NCBI GenBank assembly: GCA_928212115.1
Contig: CAKMRJ010000001.1
Location: 185,625,771 to 185,689,770, forward strand
Reading direction: 5' to 3'
From: Lactuca virosa
Lineage: Eukaryota > Streptophyta > Magnoliopsida > Asterales > Asteraceae
DNA length: 64,000 nucleotides
Of the stretch, positions 1 through 10,552 are shown one piece after another. A program made the position numbers and the translations under genes. The notes under the pieces were generated by a model. The model searched no databases and was not told the origin of the DNA. It saw nothing but the letters and a program-made list of their open reading frames with translations. Every line of letters starts with the position of its first letter. Positions within the stretch are counted from its first letter, which is position 1.

Positions 1-2
1 TA

Positions 3-3000
3 TGGCATCGACGTTTATCACATTTAAACTTTCGAAATCTCAATAAGTTGGTGATAGACGATCTTGTTCGAGGTTTACCTGTTCTAAATTTTGATAATGA
101 TACTTTGTGTGCAGCTTGCGAACAAGGAAAACAACATCGCAAAGGACATCCAATTGTCATAGATTCAAAAATTGTTGAACCGCTGGAACTTCTTCATATT
201 GACCTTTGTGGACCATCAACTGTTGAAACTCTCAACAAGAAACGGTAGATTTTGGTTATTATTGATGATTTTTCACGATTCACTTGGGTGTATTTTCTCA
301 GGTTAAAATCTGAAGTCGCTCAAACAATGATCGAGTTTATCAAGAAAATCGAGACAAGTCTAAAAAGGAAAGTTCGTAAAATCAAAAGTGATAATGGTTC
401 GGAGTTTAAACATAATGTGCTCGATTCGTTCTTAACTGAGAAAGAAATTTCGCATAATTTCTCATCGCCATATACACCACAACAAAATGGTGTGGTTGAA
501 AGGAGGAATAGGTCTCTTTGCGAAGCAGCAAGAACAATGTTGACATATGCGAATCTTCCTCAATATCTATGGGCAGAAGCAGTTTCGCCAGCATGCTTTA
601 CTCAGAATAGATCTTTTATTCATCGTCGTTTCAATATAACTCCGTATGAAATCATAAATAACCAAAAACCTAATGTCAAATTCTTTCATGTGTTTGGTTG
701 CAGGTGTTTTATCATGAATCTCAAAGATAATTTTTCGAAATTTCAAGCTAATGCTGATGAAGGAATATTTTTGGGATATTCAAATAATTCAATTGCATAC
801 AGAGTGTTGAATAAGCGAACACGAAAAGTTGAAGAAACATTTAACCTCAGTTTTGATGATTACTATGTGAAACAAGTTGAAAAACATTTCGAACAAAAAC
901 CAATTCTTAATGAATCAAATGATGAATCTGAAACTTCTAATTCATCTGATTTTGATTATTATTTAATTTTTTTGTGTTCCAGATAGGGCTGCTGATGCTG
1001 AAGTAAATGCTGCTGATAATCAAACTCCTGAATCTTCGAAACATACTGATGATTCGACAATTACTTTCAAATACAACTGCTAATGGCGAAAGTATGCTAG
1101 ATGCTCAAGTGGAGGGGGAGCACTTGAATATTCCTTCAACTGTTGAGGGGGAGCATCCTTTACAGGGGGAGAATAGCATTGTAAATGAAAGTTTCAAGGG
1201 GGAGCATCAGAATGACAATTATGTCGAGGGGGAGCATAATGATAATGAAACCATAAATCTTGATGAAAATGATGAATTTCATGAACTAAATGATAATAAT
1301 TCTATTGCAGGATCCGAAAATGAAGAAATGTACGATGATGCACCTTTAGACTTTGATCCAACATATCCACCATTAGAAAAGTGGACAAGAAATCATCCGA
1401 AAGAACAAGTCATTGGAAATCCACAAGATGGAGTTTTGACTAGAGCTCAAATTCGTGCAAAGAATGAGGTACTGAATGCTCGTCAAGAATTTTGCATGTT
1501 TAATTATTTCATCTCGAAAATTGAACCAAATTACAATTAAGGTTGCAATGGAACACTCATATTGGGTTGTTGCAATGCAATCTGAACTGGCTGAGTTCGA
1601 TAGAAACAAGGTTTGGAGGTTAATTCCTAAACCCGAAAATGTTGCAATTGTCGGTTTAAAATGGATTTTCAAAAACAAAACCGACAAGGATGGAAATATT
1701 GTTCGAAATAAAGCACAATTAGTCGTTAAAGGATATTCGCAGCAAGAAGGTATCGATTATGAAGAAACCTTTGCCCCTGTCGCAAAACTCGAGGTTGTTC
1801 GAATATTTTTGGCTTATGCAGCTCACAAAGATTTTGATGTTTATCAAATGGATGTGAAGTGTGCTTTTCTCAATGGTGAACTAGAAGAAACAGTTTACGT
1901 TGAACAACCTCCAGGTTTCATAAATGAAGAATATCCTGATCATGTGTATATTTTAGATAAAAGAGTATATGGGTTAAAACAAGCACCAAGAGCATGGTAT
2001 GCAACTCTTACCAATTTCTTAAAACAATCGAAATTTAAACAAGGATCAGTTGACCCCACATTATTTCGAAAGAAAGTTGGGAATCATCTAATTCTTGCTC
2101 AAATTTATGTCGATGATATTATTTTTGGTTCTACTGACCCTGCTTTGTCTAGTGAATTCGAATGTTTGATGAAAAGCCAATTCGAAATGAACATGATGGG
2201 TAAAATCAATAATTTTCTTGGTTTAAACATTCATCAAAGCAGAGAAGGAATTTTCATCAATCAAGAAAAATATACCAGGAATTTGCTCGAAAAATTTGGA
2301 ATGAAGAATAGCACGAAGTTGAGAGTACCAATGACGGTTGGAACAAGGGTAAATCCTTCGTTAGACACACCTGCGGTTGATCTTACTTTATACAGGAGTA
2401 TGATAGGATCATTGCTTTATCTTACTGTAAGTAGACCTGATATCATGTTTTCTGTATGTAATTGTGCTAGGTATCAAGCAAATCCAAGAGAACCACACAT
2501 GACTGTAGTGATAAATATTTTTCGTTATCTCAAGGGGACAACTTCGTTAGGATTATGGTATCCTTCGAAATCAGGATTTTTCATTCAAGCTTTTTCGGAT
2601 TCAGATCTGGGAGGATGTACACTTGATCGAAAAAGTACAAGTTGTGGATTTCAATTATTAGATGGGAAGCTTGTAAGTTGGCAATCGAAAAAGCAAACTT
2701 ATGTTGCAATTTCTACTGCTGAAGCTGAGTATGTTGCAGCTGCCGCTTGCACTTCACAAATCATTTCGATCCAGAGTCAATTGCGTGATTATGCAATTAA
2801 TACGAAAAAGATTTCATTGTATTGTGATTCACAAAGTGCTATACGCATTTGTCATAATCCAATACAACATTCGAAAACCAAACATATTGCACTTCGTTAT
2901 CATTTTATTATGAATCATGTGGAAGATGACAATATTGAAGTTCATTTTGTAAAAACAACTGATCAGCTTGCTGATATTTTTACAAAATCATTGGACGAAA

Positions 3001-3077
3001 AATCATTTGTTCGAATTTTGACAGGATTGGGAATGATCGAATCAAGTTCTGTTCCTGGACTGATTTCGAAAGAATGA
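3..3077 (+). pseudogene. Copia pol: integrase, reverse transcriptase, RNase H (broken)
   Basis: The reading starts inside the GAG-pre-integrase/HHCC zinc finger (WHRRLSH about position 3, CAACEQGK about 110). The integrase core follows, with the acidic residues in HIDLCGP, KSDNGSEF and NGVVERRN. Reverse transcriptase runs from about 1550, with QMDVKCAFLNG and the catalytic YVDDI near 2105. RNase H follows, with FSDSDLGG and the conserved AEAEY and HSKTKHI blocks, ending at 3077. Breaks: an in-frame TAG at 246-248, frame changes near 950-970 and 1080 in the acidic linker, and another near 1535. RT and RNase H are otherwise open, so this is a fairly recent pseudogene. It would have acted in the cytoplasmic particle and in nuclear integration. 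Confidence 0.9.
1111..1236 (+). repeat. Five polypurine-tract-like repeats in the IN-RT linker
   Basis: A GGGGGAG core begins at 1114, 1147, 1165, 1198 and 1228. Spacings of 33, 18, 33 and 30 bases are all multiples of three, so the repeats are translated as a recurring (V/K)EGEH-like peptide. The core resembles the element's own polypurine tract at 8565-8575 (AAAGGGGGAGA). Whether they prime plus-strand DNA synthesis is inference. Confidence 0.75.
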
Positions 3078-4753
3078 CAATGAAGTGTTATGCAAAAGTG
3101 TCGATTCAGAGGCACTACTGATTCATTCAGAGGCTGACAGTATTAACCATTCAGAGGTTACTGTTCACGTTCAGCGCTTGGACACGCTTCATTTTCGACT
3201 TTTGAGAAAGAAAAGTTTCGTTAGTTTGGTACATTCTTCAGTCTTCGTTTATTTTTTTAATTTCGAAAAATTGGAAAAACCAAAAATATTTTCGTTTGTT
3301 TGTATTCTTTTCAAAAAATCAAAAATTCCAAAAAGATTTTCTATTATTATTTGTTTTAATTTTCGAAAAACATAAAAACATAAAAATATTTTCGTTCTTT
3401 TCAAAAACATAAAATACCAAAAAGATTTTTGTTACTTTGTACTTTGTCTTTTCTTTCTTAGTGCAGATTTCACGAAAGTTTTACAAGGGTCATGCTTGCG
3501 TTTCTAGGGTAAGGTAAAATTTCGACAACTTTGTAGTGGTTAGAATGTCCCTAGAAGCATGCTGCAGCATGTCGACCCAAGCATCCATTGACTCAATGTG
3601 TGATTTCGAAAGCCTTAATGAAATTTTTCACTACAAAAGTTTCTTCCCAATCAGGCTTGCATTCACATTAGTCTACTGTGCTACCTAACTCTTCTCACAT
3701 GAGTTAAGAGTTTTCTGTTTGGTCCAAGAATAACAGAGGTACAATTGAATTCGTGAAACAATCTTTTTCATCTCAAACTTCTAACACATTTCACACACAA
3801 TGACCTATGTCCAAGAGGTCATTGATCAAACCAATCATGACTTAGACATATCCCTCTGTGTTTTATGATCTTAAATCATGAGGCCGTGATGAAAGTGAAA
3901 CCCAATTTTCTAAATTTTTAAGGAATTGACGGGGAACTAAGTTCCAGATTTAACGAAACATTTGTTTCAGTACAAAACTTTCGAAACTCCAAATCATATT
4001 CAATTCTTTTGCGTGATCTTGATCAAATATTCGAAACCCACGATATTTGTTACCCAACAGGATCCAGCTCAAATTTTTTTCTTGAATATGATTTCCGGGT
4101 GAGTTTCATTTGAAATTCTAAGTCACTTTCAAATTAATTCAAAGCATACTTGTCACTGACTACACTGGTCAAACAAGTAATTTCGGCTACAATTACTCAC
4201 CTTATGTTTAGGTTGATATGTAACAAAATTTTTTAAGCCACCCACGAAGCCTTGAAAAAGAAGCCCTTCGATACTTCTCTACAAGTATTCGATTGTAATT
4301 CACGGGAACATACACAAGCTGTTGATTATCTCTCTTGATGATTAACGAAGCAATCTTTGCTCGGGGTTTAACTGCCTTTGTGTCGAAATTTTATTTTTCG
4401 ACATCACAGATCCTAAATTTTCGTTAGTTTGCTTCTTATATTATTCTCTTGACACACTGCACTCATGAAATCCTTGAGGTTCCGAGTATTACCAACTCAG
4501 GCTGATGATTTCGACAATCTGGCAAATGACTTCGTCTCTAATCCCAAAGACGAAAGAGCCTAACCTCCATGCCGAAGGTTTTCGATCTTATCCACTTGGT
4601 ACTCACGAACAGTCTGATGTGACAGTTTGGCAACGTGACCCGAATTTCAAGGAACTTTATCTGATATGGCGCGTTTAACGGCTATTGGTGCGACTTTCAA
4701 GGACAGACATGGCTTACTTTCAAGAAAACGTTTGGAATTCAATATGGGTTACA
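3078..4753 (+). other. Non-coding spacer between pol and ORF3
   Basis: No sustained reading frame is visible here. The stretch has three near-repeats of ATTCAGAGG at 3106-3160 and an unusual abundance of TTCGAA and TTTCGAAA words, a bias shared with the flanking coding parts. It would be the 3' untranslated part of the gag-pol message and the upstream region of ORF3. Confidence 0.6.
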
Positions 4754-4860
4754 TATAAAAGGAAATTCTACTCTCCTTTTACAATTACGCGTTCAAATTC
4801 TCAGACGTTCAAAAAGCCCTAAATTTCTCTGTTCTTCAAGATTTTCTCAAACCCTAATCA
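4754..4860 (+). promoter_or_regulatory. Candidate internal promoter and leader for ORF3
   Basis: A TATAAAA box at 4754-4760 lies about 100 bases before the ORF3 start. It is followed by a pyrimidine-rich leader ending in an AAACCCTAA telobox-type word and an ATG in a strong plant context (AATCAATGGCGG). This looks like a plant core promoter plus 5' UTR rather than random inter-ORF sequence. That ORF3 is expressed from its own promoter is inferred, not shown. Confidence 0.5.
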
Positions 4861-7800
4861 ATGGCGGCCGATCCAACCTCCAATACTGAAGAAGTTGCAT
4901 CTCAACCACTTATGAAGATGCAAAGTACCAACTATCAGGTTGAAGGAGATGTGTCACTGTATCCAGAAGAACTCAAGATGCTGATTGTTGCTCTTAAACA
5001 TTCAGGTCTCGCAACTGCAATGTTTAATGATTTTGAAGTTCCGTTGTCATGGTTATCAATGGCCGGTTCCACTGCTTCGTACATCAAATCCACTGATCTT
5101 ATCACATTCAATCTGGTGAATGAAAAGCGATTTCGTCTCTCGAAGAAGTTGTTTACTCAAATCTTGGTAATTCCAAATCCCCTCCATTCTTTAAACCTAC
5201 TGCTGATCAAATCATGTTCATGTTTAACGAAATCGGTCATCAACCACCACTCGTTAAGATCAGCGATTTCAAGAAATCTAGTCTTCCTTGCCCATGGAAT
5301 TTTCTGTTTGGAATATACCTTCGTTGCTTAACTGGGCGAAGTGTAGGGCTTGATAAGGGGAGAATGGAAGTTTATGGTATGGTAGCAGGGTTGTACTATG
5401 ATCTCAATGTTGATTATGCTACTCAGATTTGGAAAGAGTTTATCAAGAGCTTGGAGAACACGAATGTGGTGAAAGGAATTTCGTGTGCACGTTACTGGAG
5501 TTTGGTTCTTCAGTATGTATATGAGAAAGAAGGTATTCCAGTTCCTACTGATGAGGGTAAGGCATAATTCACAAAGTATCACTTTCCAAAGAATGTTGCA
5601 GATAATTCAGACGAATTACCAAATGTTGCTTGAATTCCTGATGGGATGTTGAAGAAGGTTGATCCAACAAATTCTGTGTTGGTGGCATATTTGCAACATA
5701 TTAATCCTTCAATCGAAACTGGAGTTTTTCTGAAAAAAAGTGATGAAGGGTCATCCAAAAAGTCGAAGAAGTGAAAGAAGGTTCCTGAAGAGGTTGTTAT
5801 TCAAGAAAGTCCCAAGAAACAATCTAAGACTAAGTCTCCTAAGAAGATTGCAAGTGAAACTAAGAAGCCTAAGGAGAAAGTTGTTCCTGAATCTTCGAAG
5901 GAATTCATCCCTTCAAAATCAGGTGTGTTCAAAAGATTACGGAATTTCACATATCAAAAACGAACTTCATCAAAAGATCAGTCTCGTACTATTCGTAAAC
6001 CTCATCTTAGCCGCCAAGGAGTGAAAGTTCGTGAGATTCCTGCACCTGTTTCCCCATCCTCCAAGAAGCGAACAATTGAGGATGTGGCGAAGCATATCAA
6101 CAAGAAGAGGAAGAAACGAAAGCTGGTGGTTCGTGCAGAGTCATCAGATAGTGAGATAGTTCCAGAATCCCTTTTGGGTTCGAATTCTCCACAAGTCTCA
6201 CAACCACTCATCATAGAAAATGTTTCGACTCCACCAACAACAGTTCCAATCGAGATTGTTGTATCCAAATCCATTCCTGAAACAGTTCCAATTGTTGCAA
6301 ACGTATCTAATACGGATGCAAATGTTGTGGTGAGTGTTCCTCCATCTTCTCAAGGTAATCCTGAACCTATTTCCAGTACCTTTGTTTCACTTCCACCATT
6401 TATTACACCTGTTTCCACTACAAATCCTTCACCAACTTTCGATCAAGTCTTAAACCAACCGTTTACTACACTCTTTCCATCACAATCCACCGATCCACCA
6501 AAACCAAATTCCGATGAAGAAACTGATGGCGGAGGTTTCAGAGGAACGTTTGATAATCTCCATTTCGATTCGGAAGAAGAGGATATACCAGATCACATGT
6601 TGATGTCTGGTAAGCAGTTCAAAATCCTTAATCGAAAACTCAATGTTATTCTTCAATCACAAGCTGATTCCGGTGCAAAGAACTCAGTGTCTGGGATTGA
6701 AGTTGATGTGATGCTCAAAGTTGTGGAGCTTCGCATGCAAAAACAAATAGATGTTATGGATAAAAATAATGAATTAAGGGTCAAAGCTCATACTGATTCG
6801 TTCGATTCTGCACTTAACAATCTTCGTTTGACAACAAAAGAACGACATGTTCTTTTTATGAAAGATGTAAAGACAGTAAGGGAAGATGTCAATCGAAAGC
6901 TTGAGGAGCTGAAGGTTGAAGTTACAAAAGAACTGAACAAGTTGAATACAAATTATTCGACAATCAAGTCGAATGTTGACACTATTGCAGCTGTTGTCCG
7001 AACGGTTGTTGAATGGTATCAAGCTTTAACTCCAAAGTTTGATGCAAAGGATACAGCTGATGATCAACATTTCGAAAAGACGGGTGTCTTGCTTGGGGAA
7101 TTAAAAGAGTTAGTGTCGAAGCCAGCTCCTACTTCGTTTTTAACTCAGAAGTTACATTCTTTGGATCAAGCCATTCAGAAGGCTATTGCTCCTATATCGA
7201 AGTTTGCCAACATGTTACCCGCTGGTGCCCCACCTGTTGTCACAGGGGTGCAAGGGGGAGAAAACAAAACTCAAGAAGGCAAACATTCGAAAGTTCCAAA
7301 AGGGGATGATAAGCCAAAAAAGATTGAGAATATTGTTACTACTGCTGGTGAAGTAACGAAAGTTGTATCTACTCAAGTGACAATTCCTATAATTCTAAAA
7401 GTGAATACAACAGAAGCAATCAAGACAACAACAAGACCCATTCTGAAGGGAATTATTATTGGTTCGACAACTGAAGGAGGGAGTTCAAGTTCGTCAAATC
7501 CAAAGGTTTCAGAAGGGGTAAAGATAAAGGGAATGTGATTGTGGTTGAAAAAACGAAGGAAGAGAAAAAAGCCGAAATTGAAGCTGAAATGGACATGCAA
7601 AGGCAAATACAGAGCATACTGAGACTTGGTGAAAATGATCCACCTGGTATGGAAAAATGGAGATCCAAAGAAGTTTTACAGTTATGAGAATATTGAAGCA
7701 AGAGTTTCTTACAATCGTATGTATGCATTTGAGAAGAAGCCAACAAAAAGCTACTCTATCACTAACACTGATATGAGTCAGCTTGATTTCCCAGTAAACG

Positions 7801-8546
7801 AAATGATGTTTATCATGGCTCAGTACAAGTTTGTTGAGAAGTTCGACAATGAGGAAGATTATATCCATGTGAAACTTAGGTTTCATGCAGTTGTTGGAAA
7901 AGAACCAGAAGAGATATGGTCATTGGTAAAAATTAAGAAAGTTGTCAGTATAACGAAGGATGTGATGTTCGAGAATATGATACAAAACTTCCAGTATCAT
8001 GTTGTAAGAGCAAACAATCAAGTTTGTGATTTCTCGGTTGATGATTTCCCTCTGATGAACTTGAATGATCTGATTCAAGTTGCATTGATTTTGAAAGACA
8101 TAGAGGTTTTGCAACTTCAAGGGACTGAGAAAGATGTTTTGAGGCTTGGTCTTGCGCATATCAAAATCTTCATAGACAATTACTATGATTGTCTAGCATT
8201 GACTGATGTGGAATTAGCATCAGCAATGGGAAAGGAAGTGAAAGTTGCAATGGAATTGTCGAAGACTCAAGTTGAATTAAAGAAGTATGCTGATGGGGAG
8301 ATTTGCTTAAAGCCTTTTGGAATGGTTTTTGCTGGAAAAGATAAAAATGGCAAAGCTAAGAGGTTTTTGTTCCACACTTCAGAGATTGAAAGGTATACCA
8401 CTTCGCAATATACGAACTTCATTGTTCGTATGAATAATTGCAGGAAGAACAATGATGGTGATAAGGTGGAGTTAAGGAAGATTATAACATGGTATTCGGA
8501 GATACGAAGGATGATGCATTTTGGTGCACAGATTCTCACGAATTGA
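4861..8546 (+). pseudogene. ORF3 (extra, env-position ORF) of the Copia element, broken
   Basis: One coding sequence of roughly 1,230 codons starts at the ATG at 4861. It changes frame near 5165, has in-frame stops at 5565, 5631 and 5772, and shifts frame again near 7525 and 7650, ending at 8546. The N-terminal domain has VPLSWLSMA and a later GLDKGRMEVYGMVAGLYYDLN block. It resembles hypothetical proteins tied to Asteraceae retroelements and possibly the 'putative plant transposon protein' family (from memory, unverified). A Lys-rich section includes KKRKKRK (nuclear-signal-like), then a Ser/Thr/Pro-rich stretch, a likely coiled coil about 6700-7030, and a C-terminal domain 7660-8546. No signal peptide or membrane segment is evident, so despite its env-like position an envelope role is not supported. 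Confidence 0.7.
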
Positions 8547-8564
8547 GAATTTTGACATGATTAC

Positions 8565-8575
8565 AAAGGGGGAGA
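8565..8575 (+). other. Polypurine tract of the SIRE-like element
   Basis: AAAGGGGGAGA lies one base before the LTR. It is the expected plus-strand primer site and matches the repeated GGGGGAG core inside pol. Confidence 0.85.
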
Positions 8576-8576
8576 T

Positions 8577-8884
8577 TGTAGAGTCGAAATATATTGTAAT
8601 ATGTCGAAGTTTGTGTAATTGTCTTTTTTCGTATGTTTCCTTATGTATTTACTAAGGCATCTGTTTTACGAAGCTTTAATGTCTAGCATTAGTATTTTTT
8701 GTACTTTCAGTCTCCTATAAATAGGAGCTGAACATAGAGTGGATAGTAGAGTTTTTTCCATTTCTATTATCATTTTGTACTCGTGTTCATTTGAAGTAAT
8801 GAGAGCTTAAACCAGACCTTATTTACTTCTCGTGTTCATCTTTACTCTGATTTTGATTCTCATACTCGATTAATCACTTCTACA
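8577..8884 (+). repeat. 3' LTR of the SIRE-like Copia element (308 bp)
   Basis: Bounded by TGTAGA and TCTACA, perfect terminal inverted repeats, directly after the polypurine tract. It contains TATAAATA at 8716-8723 inside the palindrome CTCCTATAAATAGGAG. At 8885 the sequence switches to the interrupted minus-strand Copia LTR. The left target duplication is outside the window. Confidence 0.85.
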
Positions 8885-9157
8885 ACTTATAAGGATCTAT
8901 TCACATTTGAAACTAACATACTATGAATATTAAGAAATCTACAAGAACCCTACAATAATGGAAATTAGTAGATCAAGGGTTACATACCTTTGAATTGTTG
9001 TAGTAAACAATTCCTTGGCACCAAAAATTATGATGCATCTAATGACTCACACCCAAAACCCTAGAAACCCTAAAATGAAGAGGAGAGAGATTTGAGAGGT
9101 AGAATTTTCGTTCATATGCTTCTAGGAAAGAGTATTATAGTTTAGGTAACTTGCAGA
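8885..9157 (-). repeat. 3' LTR of minus-strand Copia, distal fragment
   Basis: Aligns by eye with about 25881-26216 of the 5' LTR, including the shared blocks ACATTTGAAA, GGGTTACATA and GAAGAGGAGAGAG, with one sizeable deletion around 9010. Roughly 70 bases of the LTR end are missing because the SIRE-like element sits there. It stops at GCAGA (9153-9157), the target site of the Gypsy element that follows. Confidence 0.85.
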
Positions 9158-9437
9158 TGTAACGCCCCGTTCTAAAAGTATTTATTTATGAATTTCCGAG
9201 ATCAAGAGTAAGGGCGTTTCGGTCTTTTGTGGGCAATGGGTTTCATTCGAGAAGGTTTCAGACCGAGGAGTGTTGCTAGAAGCGTAGGGCTTCTCGCCAC
9301 CTTTGCATGGATATAAAGTTCGTCGGGAACGGATTTAGAATAAAGGAGTTATGACATTTTAAAGAAAGTGATATTTATGGCCCTTAATGGAAAAAGTTGT
9401 CGAGGTAGGCCATGCATGCAATTGGGACACGCGTGGG

Positions 9438-9584
9438 TACGCCCAGCGTAGGCTGGGTTACGCCCAGCGTAATAGAGTAAATGATCGCGGGTGCAAGGAC
9501 GCGTACGCCCAACGTACTAGAAGTACGCCCAGCGTATGCTCAGAGTCATTAAACCCTAATTTTAGGGCCAACCACTATACAAAG
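9438..9584 (+). promoter_or_regulatory. LTR promoter: CpG palindromes, telobox palindrome, TATA
   Basis: Palindromes TACGCCCAGCGTA or near copies occur at 9438-9450, 9459-9471, 9504-9516 and 9524-9536. AAACCCTAATTTTAGGG follows at 9551-9567, then TATACAAAG at 9576-9584; the 3' LTR has the better TATATAAAG at 15348-15356. The same order recurs in the other Gypsy LTRs of this window, which argues for a functional core promoter. Confidence 0.65.
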
Positions 9585-10552
9585 AACATAAAGGATCAAC
9601 CCCAGCTTCCTTATCTGTTCCCTTATCCTCAGAAAAAACCCTAGGTAGCCGTTCCACCTCCATTGTTGGGTGTTTTTGACTTTGTGGAGCTTAGTTTGGC
9701 AAGAAAAGCTTAGAGGAAGAAAGAAGAGGTTGGCAAAGAAGGAACCTTGGTGGCTGGAGCTTGTAGATCTGAGATAGCATCACCTTTTGCAACTATTTAA
9801 AGGTATAAAGCTTCTTGCTTGACATCTATTTTGTGTAGATCTAAGTGTTGTGAAGTTTTGACACCATTCTTGTCCCAAAAATCCCCAATATGATGCATGA
9901 TGTGTTTTGGTTAAGTTAAGCTGTCCTTTCAGACCATAGGAGAGGTCTTGAGTGAGAAAAATGAGGTCCCAATGGCTTTGGTTGTCCCATGTGTGAAGTA
10001 GGAAGGTCTCAATGGGTTAAGACCTTGAGTTAAGAGATTTATGGACGTCAAACATGATAAAGTTTGAGACTTTATGAGTCCTAGGCCCTTTTTGTCACTA
10101 GATATGGCATATGGGCTTAAGTGCTTAAGCCATTAATCACATGGAAGGATTTTGGTACAGACGCGCGTACGCCCCGCGTACCAGAGGAGTACGCCCTCTG
10201 TTGGGTTTTCGAATTTGGGTCGAGAAGTATTGGGCTGTTTATGGGCTAGCTGGGCTTGGGCCGTGACTGAACAGTATAGATGGAGTGATTTAGGCCCAAG
10301 AATTATTATGGAGCTTGGATCTAGGCCCGATTAGAAAGATGGGCCCAATTTAGTAAATTGGGCCAATATTGGGCTTTGCATAAGGACTTGGTTTTGGGAC
10401 TTGGCTCAATAAAAGGAAAATGGATTTAAGGATTGGTGAGGGTACTTGGCCTAGAAAGTCATGTTGGATTCTAACTTGGTGATTATCATGTGATAGTTAG
10501 GAGTTCCGGTGAGTCAGCGGTCAGAGATTTGCAGGATTTCGGCAGTTGCAAG

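Larger units (their letters stand above)
1..8884 (+). mobile_element. SIRE-like Copia LTR retrotransposon, left end outside window
   Basis: The visible order is integrase zinc finger, integrase core, reverse transcriptase, RNase H, a 1.7 kb spacer, a long extra ORF, polypurine tract and 3' LTR. Integrase before RT is the Copia order. An additional sense ORF after pol is typical of the SIRE/Maximus lineage, though the 308 bp LTR is short for that group, so the lineage is tentative. The 5' LTR, primer site and gag are outside the window. The element entered the 3' LTR of the minus-strand Copia element, whose sequence resumes at 8885 and matches that element's other LTR from about 25881. The coding regions are disrupted, so the copy is inactive. 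Confidence 0.85.

Noticed and set aside
9387..10334. Short frames across the TACGCCCAGCGTA clusters
   Set aside because: The palindromes lack stops by composition; frames end at cluster edges and differ between sister LTRs.
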